Below, piece by piece: positions 20,340 through 30,613 of a DNA stretch of 64,000 nt; within the stretch, counting starts at the first letter, position 1; each line of letters begins with the position of its first letter. The notes under the pieces are model-generated. The model worked only from the letters and a program-made list of their open reading frames with translations, was not told where the DNA came from and made no database searches. The translations under genes were made by a program, and so were the position numbers. Source of the stretch: Hamiltosporidium tvaerminnensis (Eukaryota; Microsporidia; Dubosqiidae); contig JAKIMF020000001.1 of assembly GCA_022605425.2 (NCBI GenBank), positions 1,428,501-1,492,500 of the forward strand, written 5' to 3'.

Positions 20340-21600
20340 TATATGCTTATTCGCGCCACAAAATTTCAGGCGTTCTTAATTTTGCTGGAAGGTTTGTTTT
20401 CTGCTTTCGGCACCACCCAACTGCATGAACAAACTTGCTTACTTCGCGGCGCTACAGCCCTTGAAGAGCCCGGACCTCCTTAACGATATTTCTCCATTAT
20501 TCCCTATTGTGAACCAAACTTCTCCATCGCAACATATTAAGTTTCATTAGATCTTCCTCGACATTATCCAGGCATATTTTCGGCATTCTGTCTCTTACCT
20601 TCAGGCGTGGTTTTGTATATTTTGCTAACGGCTCCCTCTGTAGAGATTCCATCTAGGTGTCCGAGCCACCTAAGTCTTCTTTGTTTTTTTACAGTGACAA
20701 TATTGGATTCTTGATATATATCATAAATCTCTTGATTTGTTTTAATTATCTACTCGTTATTTTCAAAACTTGGTCCATATATTATTCTAATTATCTTTCT
20801 CTCCCAATATCTAGCATGGTTTCATCTCTTTTGGTCATCACCAATGTTTCAGAAGCATACATTAACTGGGCCTAATAACAGTTCTATATATTTGTTTTTT
20901 TGTCTTTCGGTTTATTAGGTTGGACTTCAGTAAGCGTTTTTGCGTGAAATAGGTTTTGTTACCCGCCTTTATTCTCTCTTTTATTTCAATTGAACTTTTA
21001 TAATTCTCACTCAGAAGTGTACCAAGTATTTAAAACTTGATACTTTCTTGAATTTAAAGTAATCTATTTTTAAAAATTCTTCGAGATGGTCATGAGAAGG
21101 AGATACTTCTAATATTTCGTTTTACTCTCATCTATCTCTAGTCCCGCCTTTTCTGATTCCACTGCTAAAATTCTTAAGAAGATTTTAAATCCTCTGTGTT
21201 TCGTCCAACAATGCCCAGGCCATCTGCATATGCCACATATTGCGTTATTCTATTAAATATTGTGCCACGGGTATTCGTACCTATCTAGGCGAACCATCTC
21301 TTCTAGTGTAAGGTTGAATATAATACATGATAATCCGCCTCCTTGCTTTAATCCTTTATTTATATTAAATCCTTTCTATATATTATATTACCCGTAAAAT
21401 AAATTTCTGCTTTTGTATCATCGAGTGTCATTTTGATTATGCTGATAATTTTCGAATTCTCACGTGTCTTATATATAACATTCCGATCAATGCTATCATA
21501 TGCTTGTTTGTAATCTAAAAATATTATGGATCGAAATATTGTGCTGTAGCATTTTTCAAGCATCATTCTTATCGTGAATATTTAGTCAGTTGTTGATCCG
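20340..21600 (-). mobile_element. Relic of an arthropod-type LINE (reverse transcriptase and 3' end)
   Basis: Read on the minus strand, 21600 to 20340 gives the second half of a reverse transcriptase broken by stops: FLDYKQAYDSIDRN (21500s), a motif equivalent to GLKQGG (near 21345), the catalytic box AYADGLGIVGRN (21219-21230), where the second Asp of YADD is Gly, ERIKAGNKTYF-like (near 20980), MYASETLVMTKRDE (near 20850), ERKIIRIIYGP (near 20790) and RRLRWLGHLDG (near 20670). It ends in a 3' tail with 'gggctgtagcgcc'. This block order is that of LINEs common in insects and crustaceans. It is unrelated to the REL-endonuclease element in this window. Catalysis is lost. Confidence 0.85.
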
Positions 21601-21604
21601 TATG

Positions 21605-23330
21605 AACAAACACACTCTAAAATAAAATATACAAGAAATATTTGCAGATCTAAACTAACAGATAAGCGCATGAAGTCGTTATTTATAATTTTAATTAGTA
21701 AATTAGACTAATAATTTCAAGAAATTATTATGAGAAAATCTCAACTACATCAATCTCATTGAATTAATTATCCATGTCTCTCCTTATTTTTCGTTATTTC
21801 ATTTGTTTTAGTATAATTCTAGTTTTTTAAGAATAAAATTCATTTATATTTTTTTAGCTTACATTAACAATAACTTCCAATGACAAAAATTCTTTATGAG
21901 TCAGATGCAAGTAAATCCAGATAATGTCGCAAGCTATAATTTAGAGATCCATAGCCCAACGGATGGAAACAGAAGTGGAGAAAACAAAAAAATATTTTAG
22001 AAATTTAAGTGTGAAACAACGAAAAAATCAATTAGAAATATTATAGTTATGAAATTTTGCTGTATTTATAATTAACTAGCTTAACCGCCGCGCGTTGCTG
22101 CCATAATAAAAGAAAGTAGTCTCAAGTATAAAAAAACACTCATTAGTTCATTAATTCAAATACTATGTATTTATTTTTTCGAATGCTTTTTAAGATTAAT
22201 ATTTTTTGTTTTTTTTCTGGTGTTTAAAGGAAAAAATCGAAAATATTTCCACGAATCAAGTTTCTAATTAGAGTTTTTAAGTGAAAAGCACAGTTTAACC
22301 AAATCTATTCTAGAAACCACAGCTTTTCTCTTGTAAGTTTTATTTTTTTTCCGAAGGAGAGTCGTAACGAAACTGTATTATATTTTTAAATGGCTTATCA
22401 GTTGAAACCGTTGAAATTAGTAGCAACAGTAAATCGCCAATAATAATACATGCATATTATTAACACGCTTTAGTGCCCACACTCTCGAATAAATCCCTAT
22501 TTCTATTTCTTTTTACAATGAACCAAACCACTTTACCACACAACAATGTATTAACAACTCATTAGCCTAAATATATATTTAATTACACCCTTTAAACTGC
22601 TATAGTCCTTAACAACCGTTAACATAGTATAGTTTACACTAATATTTTAAATTCATCCAACTCTTATTAAATCTTTTAATAAAAATCCCAAAATAAAGCG
22701 CTTAGTAATCTACCTTTATAATGAAAACTATACCTTTTTATCTAAAAAATTACCCCTTTTTTCAGAAAAATAACACACTTTATTACAGTCTTTAAACACA
22801 CACACACCCACACGCATACATTAATTTTTATTTTATAGATAGATATGAAAAATTACGCCAAAAAAACAATGAATCTTTCGATTATCAAGATCATATTTAT
22901 TTATATAAAAAAATCAAATTAAAGTTGTATATAAACAGAATAAATAGTTATATTATTAATAGAAGAGATATAAAAGCATAGAATATATGTTTCGCTGTCG
23001 AAAAGTTCAAGGTATTGTTAAAAAAAGAAAGTATAAATTTTATTGGGGATACCCAAGGAGAGAAATGTTTATTAAAATATGCACTTGTAAAAAGCTTGTA
23101 AAATATACCATACTTTGTTATAAGAGTATAAAATAATACACTACTCTTCTTACTAAGTATAAACACAAATCCTACTTACTTATTCCGGCCATCTTGTATC
23201 TTTCTGTGCTGAGGATGTAAATATAACTCTTCAAAACAAATTAGAAGGTCGTTCAAGGAATTATTGTAAAGAAGTATGTAGATGCAATATCGAAACTCTA
23301 ATTAAAATAGATTCCAAAATCTGTACCAAT
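21605..23330. other. Gene-poor region with a CA-rich microsatellite and a GC-rich island
   Basis: No coding sequence recognised. A short CA-rich microsatellite lies at about 22793-22822. A GC-rich island at about 22076-22104 (cttaaccgccgcgcgttgc) stands out from the A+T-rich background and may be the end of a mobile element. Confidence 0.45.
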
Positions 23331-23334
23331 ATAT

Positions 23335-23575
23335 TATTATGTTTGGCACTACAGCCCTGCACCAGCCTTGGTTGCTCTCTGAAATCCGCCCACCGCTCTT
23401 TTTCCAGTGAGTGTGTTTACTTTTTCGGGTTTTATAACAAAGTGGTTTTAAAGGATGGGTTGTTAGCCCTACGCCCAACCTCGATGACTAGTACCTTTTA
23501 GTCGCTTCTTACGACAAGCAGAGAATACTCCAAGCCAATTATACACCTGGCATAATAGGGAATATACGATATATA
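23335..23575 (-). mobile_element. LINE 3' end, copy C
   Basis: An inverted relative of 57315-57545. On the minus strand it reads 'ttggcttggagtattctctgc', then the 'ttgggcgtagggctaacaac' block, and ends 'gcagggctgtagtgccaaa' followed by an ATA-rich tail. This layout is known from 3' untranslated ends of arthropod LINEs. Confidence 0.75.
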
Positions 23576-24035
23576 GCTGATTTATATTTTTATAAATTAT
23601 CAAATAAGATAAGAATATTAGGCTTTTGAATTAAGTTAAAAGCGTCATTTTATTAATTAAAATCAAACAAATAGAAATTAACTCTCCTCTCAAATAAGCC
23701 AAGTAATAGCTGTAAATTATTTATGGATTAAATAGTATCTAAAGTCGGACTAAAATTTTAACAAAAATTATATTTTGATACTTTTGACCGAGTATTTTGC
23801 AAAATTATTTTCAAAAATTTGCAGTCAAAATAATTATTGTGTAAAACAGCTTTATAATAGTTGAATATAATCGAATATAGAAATTATAGATTTACTCAGA
23901 GTATTAATGATTAAAACAAACACAAAGCCTTCTAAAAATCGTACTTATAAATTTTAAATACAACATCATATTTTTATGTTGAAGATTATCATACTTTGAC
24001 ATTGTTATTTTTATTTTCTAGCTATAATTTTAAAA
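23576..24035. other. Intergenic spacer, nothing recognised
   Basis: A+T-rich sequence with no ORF or repeat that I can identify. Confidence 0.4.
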
Positions 24036-24115
24036 TTACTTACTTACTCAATAGCATTACGACACAGTAATAGCCCTAGTCTAATTTACTATAAACTTAT
24101 TTTGAAATTAGTTAT
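24036..24115 (-). mobile_element. LINE 3' tail with tetranucleotide repeats
   Basis: On the minus strand: 'gggctattactgtgtcgtaa', then 'tgctattgagtaagtaagtaa'. It matches 29797-29880. A (GTAA)n end after a GGGCT-GTAATGC block is typical of some LINE tails. Confidence 0.6.
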
Positions 24116-24247
24116 TCAATTGTTTTATTATAAATATTACATCAAAACTTTCGACTTTTGATTTTCTTTAATATTTTTTCATATTTTCCATATAAAAAAT
24201 TAAAGACTCTATTTTATTTCAATTTAAAAAAAAAAATAAAAAATAAA
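24116..24247. other. Upstream region of MAK16
   Basis: A+T-rich, with a long A-run just before the GGG triplet. No further element is seen. Confidence 0.35.
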
Positions 24248-24250
24248 GGG
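24248..24250 (+). promoter_or_regulatory. GGG start-proximal motif of MAK16
   Basis: GGG ends two bases before the ATG at 24253 and follows a long A-run. It is the GGG form of the microsporidian start signal. Confidence 0.5.
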
Positions 24251-24252
24251 TA

Positions 24253-24954
24253 ATGTTTGACTCATCTATATGGAAAACGATCGGTGGATCAAAGAATTTT
24301 TGTGCCTATAAATTAACAACTGATACAGAACCGCCGCTCTGTAAAAATCCATACAATGTAACGGGGTTATGTGATGAGTTTTCTTGTCCGTTATCAAACA
24401 GTAAATATGCAACTTTAAGAGAAATTAATGGTGGAATATTTTTATTTGTAAAAGAACCAGAGCGAGTAAATTCACCAATAAATATGTATGAAAAGATTGA
24501 GTTATCTTCAGATTATAATATAGCGCTTGAAGAAATAGAAGAGCATTTAAAATATTGGGATACCAAAGTTGTACACAAATGTAAGCAAAGACTCACTAAA
24601 CTAACACAATATTTACGAAGATTAGAAATAATAAAAAAAAGTGAAAGGAATATTTATTCCGTTAGAAATAAAAAAATAGTTAGAAGAGATAAAAGCAGAG
24701 CAATGAAAGCATTAAACAAAATAGATTTTGAAACAGATATAAAAAACGAACTCATTATGAGAGCCGAAACAGGTATATTTGGAGAGAATATACAAGAAAA
24801 TATAAAAAATAAAATTAAAAAGAAAGTAGAAAAAGTCAAAAATAAAGCCAAGAAAAAATATGTGACTGACTTTGTTGAAAGTGAATCTGATTGTGAAGAA
24901 GAAAATCTTCCTAAAAATGTAAAACCAAAAAAGAAGAATTCTATTAAATGGTAA
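24253..24954 (+). CDS. MAK16: Ribosome biogenesis factor MAK16
   Basis: A 233-residue protein. The N-terminal half is the conserved Mak16 fold: FCAYKL (16-21), YNVTGLCDEFSCPLSNSKYAT (split as YNVTGLC and SCPLSNSKYAT), whose cysteines form the Fe-S/zinc-like site, and HLKYWDTKVVHKCKQRLTK, cut here to its core KCKQRLTK (about 116). The second half is a Lys-rich helix with an acidic patch (ESESDCEEEN) and a basic end, fitting a nucleolar RNA-binding protein. Mak16 acts with Rpf1, Nsa1 and Rrp1 on the early pre-60S particle. It is shorter than the yeast protein (306 residues) mainly at the C-terminus, as expected for a reduced genome. The gene stands alone, with repeats upstream. Confidence 0.95.
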   Translation: MFDSSIWKTIGGSKNFCAYKLTTDTEPPLCKNPYNVTGLCDEFSCPLSNSKYATLREINGGIFLFVKEPERVNSPINMYEKIELSSDYNIALEEIEEHLKYWDTKVVHKCKQRLTKLTQYLRRLEIIKKSERNIYSVRNKKIVRRDKSRAMKALNKIDFETDIKNELIMRAETGIFGENIQENIKNKIKKKVEKVKNKAKKKYVTDFVESESDCEEENLPKNVKPKKKNSIKW

Positions 24955-25598
24955 ACATAATCTAAAACTTTCAAATTTATATTTGATTAATTAAATTAAT
25001 ATAACTTCAATTTCATTTATTAAAAATAAAATATTATTTATCAAATAAAATTTTGGTTTTTAATTTTTTTCATTAGTTACACGGTGCATTTAAAAGTTTT
25101 TTTCCTTCGTTTTTATATTCAAACCGTCAAATCAAAAATAATAGTTTATCACACATTTAATATTTTTTTAATTTTGTTTTACTTTGTTCTAATTCTTTTA
25201 TGTTATATTGTTGAATTAATTACTAAATTTTTTATCCTTTACAATGCATTGATCGTAGAATATTGATAAAAAATGAAATAAAGAATTCTTTTCAATTGCT
25301 CAAATATTTTTTTAAAATACAAGCATTGATGTATTTTGGAAAATATTAAATTATCTATATTATTAACTTTTATTTTTCTATTAAAAGTGGAAATTCTATT
25401 CATTGCCAAGATTGTGTGCAATAAAAAATAAATATGCAATTGGATTTTTATTCATGAAGAATAAAAATTTCCTGCTTTGGTTATTTCGCACGAGTATTAA
25501 GCAGCCTTATATTATACCTTTCCGTTTTTTATTGTTTTTACGTATAAATATAGGTTATATTTGATCATTTAAACATTTATTTTTAAAATTCATCTTAT
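24955..25598. other. Intergenic spacer, nothing recognised
   Basis: A+T-rich. Short antisense ORFs (25084-25266 and 25239-25439) have no recognisable features. The right side merges into the retrotransposon relic. Confidence 0.4.
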
Positions 25599-25599
25599 T

Positions 25600-26525
25600 G
25601 TCCACAAATAAAAGGAAATATAAAGTCATGGGATCAGCGAATGTTCTGATATATTTAAGAAAAAATTGATTATGAAGTGCAAATGATATGTGTTAACACC
25701 GCGATAAGCTTAGTAAATCAGTAGATAATTCGGTTACTAGATGTAAGAAACCATCCGAATATGACTATCTTAGACTTTTTGAAGGAGTGATTTAATCAGC
25801 ATCTACTCCTTTGAATATATACAAATTTACCCAACAAAACAAACTAGGAGTCAAACAGCTCAGGAAATTCTTTAAAATGTGTGTGCGGAAATGAAAGCTG
25901 AACTTTGAATAAAAACCCATGTCAAAATTCTTCATAATAGACTAGATAGATTACCTTATATAAGAGTAAAAATATGATGACGCTCTCTGAATCAGAAAGC
26001 ACTTTCAAAGATTCGCTTCGAATAGTTAAAACTGAAAAACTTAGGAAATATGATCTAAAATCGACGAGGTAGGTCTCTTTTAAAACCGTGGTATTCAGAT
26101 ATTTCGCTACGTGATAACCGAGACGCTTTTGTAACAAAATACTATGAATTTACTATAAAAGGCTTTCACTACATATAAATATTAAGCTTATATACAAGTA
26201 ATATCACTCAAAAATATCGTTGAACAAACTTCGATAGAAAAGAAAGATTAAGACAAGACTTGATGTTATCGAGATCCGAAAAGCCTCAATAAAGGTAATA
26301 CAAAGAGTAAAATACATGAAAAAGCAACACTTTATTCCAGAAAACCAAGTGAGAGGAGGATAGGGCAAAAAGTTCACTGGAGAAAAAAAGAAGCTCCAAA
26401 TTTGAATGAAGTTACAAAATGTTAAAAATTATACAAAAGTAACTGATTAGTCTTATTTGAAACTCAAAGTCAAAGTGGTCGAGTAAAATATAAAAAAGAA
26501 TTTCAAACCGAATTTTAAATAAATG
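25600..26525 (+). mobile_element. Relic 3' third of the non-LTR retrotransposon, opposite orientation
   Basis: On the plus strand, with many stops and shifts, it keeps the equivalents of the pre-knuckle segment (25610-25690), the knuckle itself (C-x-H at 25693, VDNSVTRC at about 25730), KTEKLRKYDL (26025-26060), a VTKYYEF block (26130-26150) and AYIQVISLKN (26195-26225). The untranslated region and tail reach about 26520, next to the 3' end of the MCM gene at 26548. It is one of two copies here on the plus strand. Confidence 0.82.
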
Positions 26526-26547
26526 TAAAATTTTGAAATACATAATT

Positions 26548-28359
26548 TTATTTTTCTATTTCAAGCAACGATATTAATTCATTTGTCTTTCCTTTAAAAT
26601 ATGCAGGCTCTATAAATATCCTATCGCTATCAAATTTGCATATTTTATTGCAACTTATACCACTTTCATAGACAAATATGGAAATATATGCATCTTCACT
26701 TGTACATACATTTCTACTTACAATTTTTGCATGAGCTTCGGTTAGTCTATAAAGACTCTCCAACATGCGTATCGTAATTATTTCGGTATTAGATTTTGTC
26801 TTCCGTTTATAATTATAATATTTTAGTAAAATATTGTTTACAACGAAATTTGTTTCTATTTTATTATTTCGAATAAGCTTTATGTAACTTCTTATTGTGG
26901 CTAATGACCAAAGATTTGACTTCTTTGCTGATTCTTTTTCATCGTGAACTGTAAACCGTGAAAGAACTAAATCGGTCTTTTTTATATCATTTTGATAGTT
27001 CTTATCATCAAAAAGTCCAAATATCAAATCAAATCTGCTAATCAAAGGTGAAGAAATATTAAGAAATTCTGGTAAATTATTTTTAAGCGAAAAATTGTTA
27101 TTAACATTACAAACAGCGACAATACTACAACGAGCATTTAAACAAGTTACCAAACCTGCCTTCGCTACACTTAAAGTTTGTTGCTCCATCACCTCAAGCA
27201 AACCTGATTTTTCATTTGTCTTTAAACTATTAAATTCATCAATACAACATAGACCACAGTCAGCCAAAACCAATGCACCTGCCTCTAAATTCCATTCACC
27301 ACCCTGCTTTATTGCACATGTAGTCAAACCAGCATCACTTGTTCCCAATCCGTTGGTTTTTATAGCAGGTTTAATTATTTGCAAGCAACATCCCATAAGT
27401 TGGGTTTTGCCAGTTCCAGAATCACCAACAAGCAAAACATGCGAACTAGATCGTCTATCAGTTTTAAAACAAACGAAACTTTTATCTCCATTTAAATTCT
27501 CACTTAATTTTTCTTTATTTTCATCATTAGAAATTATATTTTTTGACTTTCGGTTTTCTGTTTCATTGATTTCAATTTTATTTTCAGAAAATCCCAAATT
27601 ATTATTTCCACCAATAATAGCCAATATTAAACCAAGTTTTACATTCATATAACCATATATATGAGATCCAAACGATTTCAATATTGTTTCTCTTTTTTTA
27701 AAATCATCATAATTTTTAAATTCATCAAATAATTTTTCTTCTTGAAATGTTAAAACGATATCGTCAATTCTTGCAATATTCAAAGCATGAAGTGTTAAAA
27801 AACTTTTTATTTTTTCACCAACTTTGTTGTTTATCATGTTAACTTTTACGATTCCAGTAACTAAAATACGTTCTCCAGGAAAAAATCTTCCGCTCCATTT
27901 TCCTTCAGCAGAAATCTCAAGTGTATCGGATAATGTATCCGGGTTACCAATATCTTGAATTCTCAAGGTTTGATGTCCAATAGCATTATCAAATGCTTGT
28001 TTAGTAATACAATTATTAGACATACATGTTTCACATACATTTGTTATATCAGTTTCCGATAAAACGGTTTTCTTCCAATCACATTCTGTGCATTCAATTG
28101 AATATTCTACATTTTTTAATAAAACATTACTTGATCTAATGATTGTACCTTTTATACTTACTAGTTTTGATATGTCATTGGCTTTGGGAAATACGTTTAG
28201 TAAAAGCGCCAACGGAATTCCATATAAAGATTTTGATTTCAAGTTTTTTTTATATAGAGATGTGTTTAAAACAAATTTATTTGCTAGTTCAGGATTTAAA
28301 TGACACAATTCTATAAGATTGATTTCTTGTTTTCCAAATAGATCTTTTATGTTTTCCAT
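26548..28359 (-). CDS. MCM9: MCM9-like minichromosome maintenance helicase
   Basis: A 603-residue AAA+ MCM protein. The N-terminal part holds the OB fold with a C4 zinc motif (C90, C93, C109, C112). Walker A is GDSGTGKTQ (about 308). The sensor and Walker B block reads GEWNLEAGALVL, then ADCGLCCIDEFNSLK (about 362-377), MEQQTLSVAKAG and the arginine finger SRFDLIF (about 440). The CCIDEFNSLK wording is the MCM9 form; MCM2-7 have CCIDEFDKM and MCM8 has CGIDEFDKM. MCM9 pairs with MCM8 in recombination repair and fork restart in the nucleus. The Asn/Lys-rich insertion at about 255-295, just before Walker A, is unusual. The long C-terminal tail of animal MCM9 is missing. CCC lies two bases before the ATG. 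The MCM membership is certain; the subfamily call is strong but made by eye. Confidence 0.88.
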   Translation of the reverse strand: MENIKDLFGKQEINLIELCHLNPELANKFVLNTSLYKKNLKSKSLYGIPLALLLNVFPKANDISKLVSIKGTIIRSSNVLLKNVEYSIECTECDWKKTVLSETDITNVCETCMSNNCITKQAFDNAIGHQTLRIQDIGNPDTLSDTLEISAEGKWSGRFFPGERILVTGIVKVNMINNKVGEKIKSFLTLHALNIARIDDIVLTFQEEKLFDEFKNYDDFKKRETILKSFGSHIYGYMNVKLGLILAIIGGNNNLGFSENKIEINETENRKSKNIISNDENKEKLSENLNGDKSFVCFKTDRRSSSHVLLVGDSGTGKTQLMGCCLQIIKPAIKTNGLGTSDAGLTTCAIKQGGEWNLEAGALVLADCGLCCIDEFNSLKTNEKSGLLEVMEQQTLSVAKAGLVTCLNARCSIVAVCNVNNNFSLKNNLPEFLNISSPLISRFDLIFGLFDDKNYQNDIKKTDLVLSRFTVHDEKESAKKSNLWSLATIRSYIKLIRNNKIETNFVVNNILLKYYNYKRKTKSNTEIITIRMLESLYRLTEAHAKIVSRNVCTSEDAYISIFVYESGISCNKICKFDSDRIFIEPAYFKGKTNELISLLEIEK

Positions 28360-28360
28360 T

Positions 28361-28363
28361 GGG
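28361..28363 (-). promoter_or_regulatory. CCC start-proximal motif of the MCM9-like gene
   Basis: CCC on the coding strand, one base from the ATG. It supports this start. Confidence 0.5.
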
Positions 28364-28379
28364 TTAGAAATATTTAGAA

Positions 28380-29796
28380 CTTCTAATAAATTTCAAAGAA
28401 GAAATTTGCTTCGAATATATATTTCCAGATGCTTAACCAATATTTGAGTTAGTGATACAGGGCATTTAATCAAAATCAATATATACTTTAGTCCGCATAT
28501 ATTCATAGGTTTTCAGTAATTTTAGGTTTAATAATTTATATTTCTAAATTTGTTCAAAAATGCATTCAAAAATAGAAACTCCCAAATTAGTATAGCTATT
28601 TCTTACTTAAGTCTTGGTTCGATAAAGTTTTGTTTCAAATGCGAGTTTTTTCTTCTAAAGTTGTTGAAAAATATCAATTTTTTCTTTAAAATATTATTTA
28701 AATAATGGTTTAGTCAAAATTTAATTTTTTTTAAATGAAATTTGTTGTGATTAACCAATTGTTTTTTCAATATTTAAAAGAAGAAATGATTTAGTTGGAA
28801 TGTAACCGTTACTGTTTTAATCTGTTGAGCTTAACCAATTATTTAATGAAATTCAAAAACCACCAATGATCTATTTATAATTGGAATTAAACAGTTTGAA
28901 TATAATTGTCAATTAAAAATTATTTTTTTCAAAATTATATTCTGATTTCTTAATTTGGAAATATAAATCGTAAAATACTTCTTTGCTTTTTTGATAGATT
29001 AAAAACGGTCTAGAAATTCGTTTTTTTTTTAAGTTATATTTTCAATAATATTTTTTGTTTATAAAAAACCAATGATTAGTCCTCTATTTTACAAGCAGAT
29101 TTCCATGTTATTAGATATATTATGCAGTTTTTCAGAATAATTATCAAATTAAGCTCAAATTAGATAGATTATAATTCGAGCAGATTTTGGTTGAAAATTT
29201 CTTTTATTCAAAATTTGCTCTTATTAAACAGTCATGTCTATACTTTTAACATTAGATTCTAATTAATTAGTTAAGTTTTTTGTTTTTCTTGTTTCTTTCC
29301 CGTTGTAAAGTTTTTTAATTAGCCATATACTATCGTTTGGTTTTAAATTCCCTACCATTAGCTGCTTTCATATTCATAAAACATTCCAATCGAAATAAAT
29401 GAGTATAAAACTTGCATCTATTTATTTATATTTATATTTGACGATGTACCAACTTGCTATTGATTATCGTATACATTAATATCAGATAAGCCTTTGTAGA
29501 ACAGATTAAGAAGGGATTGGATAGAAGTCTGAATAATTATTCCAATTTGAGATACGCATTTACAAGTTAATGAATTATTTTTAAATATATTAAATACAGG
29601 AAAAATATTTCTCTTTGTTTATTGTTTTATATCTAATAGTCGTTTATCGTTTTGAAAATGTGTTGGTTATTCTCAGATATATTTTCTTCAATTATACTTT
29701 AATTCTCAAAACTATTTATTTTTCAATCGCTTAATAAATTAATCTATTTATCTAAACATTTGAAGTAAATATACAACACTGGATAATTTAACAAAC
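28380..29796. other. Intergenic region, nothing recognised
   Basis: 1.4 kb of A+T-rich sequence without usable ORFs. Phrases such as 'aaccaatt' and 'ttgaaa' recur loosely between 28690 and 29000, but no clear repeat unit could be drawn. Confidence 0.4.
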
Positions 29797-29880
29797 ACTT
29801 ACTTACCTACTCGATGGCATTACGGCCCAGTAAGAGCCCTAGCAGCATTTACTATAAATTTTCACTTGTCCCGATACAGA
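29797..29880 (-). mobile_element. LINE 3' tail with tetranucleotide repeats
   Basis: On the minus strand: 'ctagggctcttactgggcc' then 'gtaatgccatcgagtaggta' and a GTAA-type end. It is a sister of 24036-24115, with about 80 aligned bases. Confidence 0.6.
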
Positions 29881-30028
29881 GCCATTCTTTTACAATCGTC
29901 ATCAAACATCAGATTATAAATTAAATTTAATCGGTGAAAAGACATATAAATAGATTATAAAGGCTTAATGTTATGCTATTTTTTTAAATATATATGTGAT
30001 TATGCTATATAAAAAAATATCGTACGAG

Positions 30029-30031
30029 CCC
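30029..30031 (+). promoter_or_regulatory. CCC start-proximal motif of the DUF1764 gene
   Basis: CCC lies 12 bases before the ATG at 30044. Confidence 0.45.
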
Positions 30032-30043
30032 ATTTTACTTTAA

Positions 30044-30409
30044 ATGTCGGAAATAGATGAAATTTTTAAATCCGTTAATAAAAATAAGAAAGAAAACAGT
30101 AAAAAGGCAGTAAATAAAAAGGAATTTAAACAAAAAACTGTAGAAGTGGAAAATAATAAAAATAAATTTAAAAAACCAAAAAAAAATGAATCTAAATTAT
30201 TCAACGAGAGTAGTGGAATTACAGATAAAACACAAAAAGAGAAGAAAAAGAATTATAAGAAACAAAAAGATTCGGAAAACAGTAATGAAGACCAAAATAA
30301 ATCAAGATTTACTTCAGAAGGGTTACCACTATTGTCAGAGGAAGCTTTACACATCGGAAAAGGGGGTAAAAGCAAACTTTGTCCCTTTGATTGTGACTGT
30401 TGCTTTTAA
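30044..30409 (+). CDS. DUF1764 family protein
   Basis: A 121-residue, very Lys/Asn/Glu-rich protein with a disordered first 85 residues. It ends in the hallmark of the DUF1764 family: TSEGLPLLSEEALHIGKGG followed by a C-terminal CPFDCDCCF (113-121). The family is conserved across eukaryotes as small proteins of unknown function; the basic N-terminus and Cys-rich end suggest RNA or metal binding, but that is inference. The conserved end is complete and the stop follows directly after CCF, as in relatives. A short antisense LINE tail lies 160 bases upstream. Confidence 0.85.
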   Translation: MSEIDEIFKSVNKNKKENSKKAVNKKEFKQKTVEVENNKNKFKKPKKNESKLFNESSGITDKTQKEKKKNYKKQKDSENSNEDQNKSRFTSEGLPLLSEEALHIGKGGKSKLCPFDCDCCF

Positions 30410-30613
30410 AGAGCATAGTAAATACTTATTTGTTTGGCTATTAAAATAATGACCATTTCAATAAAGAGTATTAATTAAATTAAAGAAAGCATAAATATTA
30501 AATTTTTATAAATTATTCAAAATTTTCTTTGAAGTTTACATCTATAAATAATTTCAATTAAACGATGTAATAGACCGAAATACATCACATAATATTACCG
30601 AAAACCATAATAT
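30410..30613. other. Convergent intergenic spacer
   Basis: About 200 bases between the convergent DUF1764 and NAR1 genes. It must hold both polyadenylation regions; AATAAA-like strings are common in this composition and not diagnostic. Confidence 0.4.

Noticed and set aside
24654-24974. A 106-codon minus-strand ORF
   Set aside because: It lies entirely antisense to MAK16 and consists of the reverse reading of its Lys-rich tail.
27095-27652. A 185-codon plus-strand ORF
   Set aside because: It is antisense to the MCM9-like gene, which has all family motifs.
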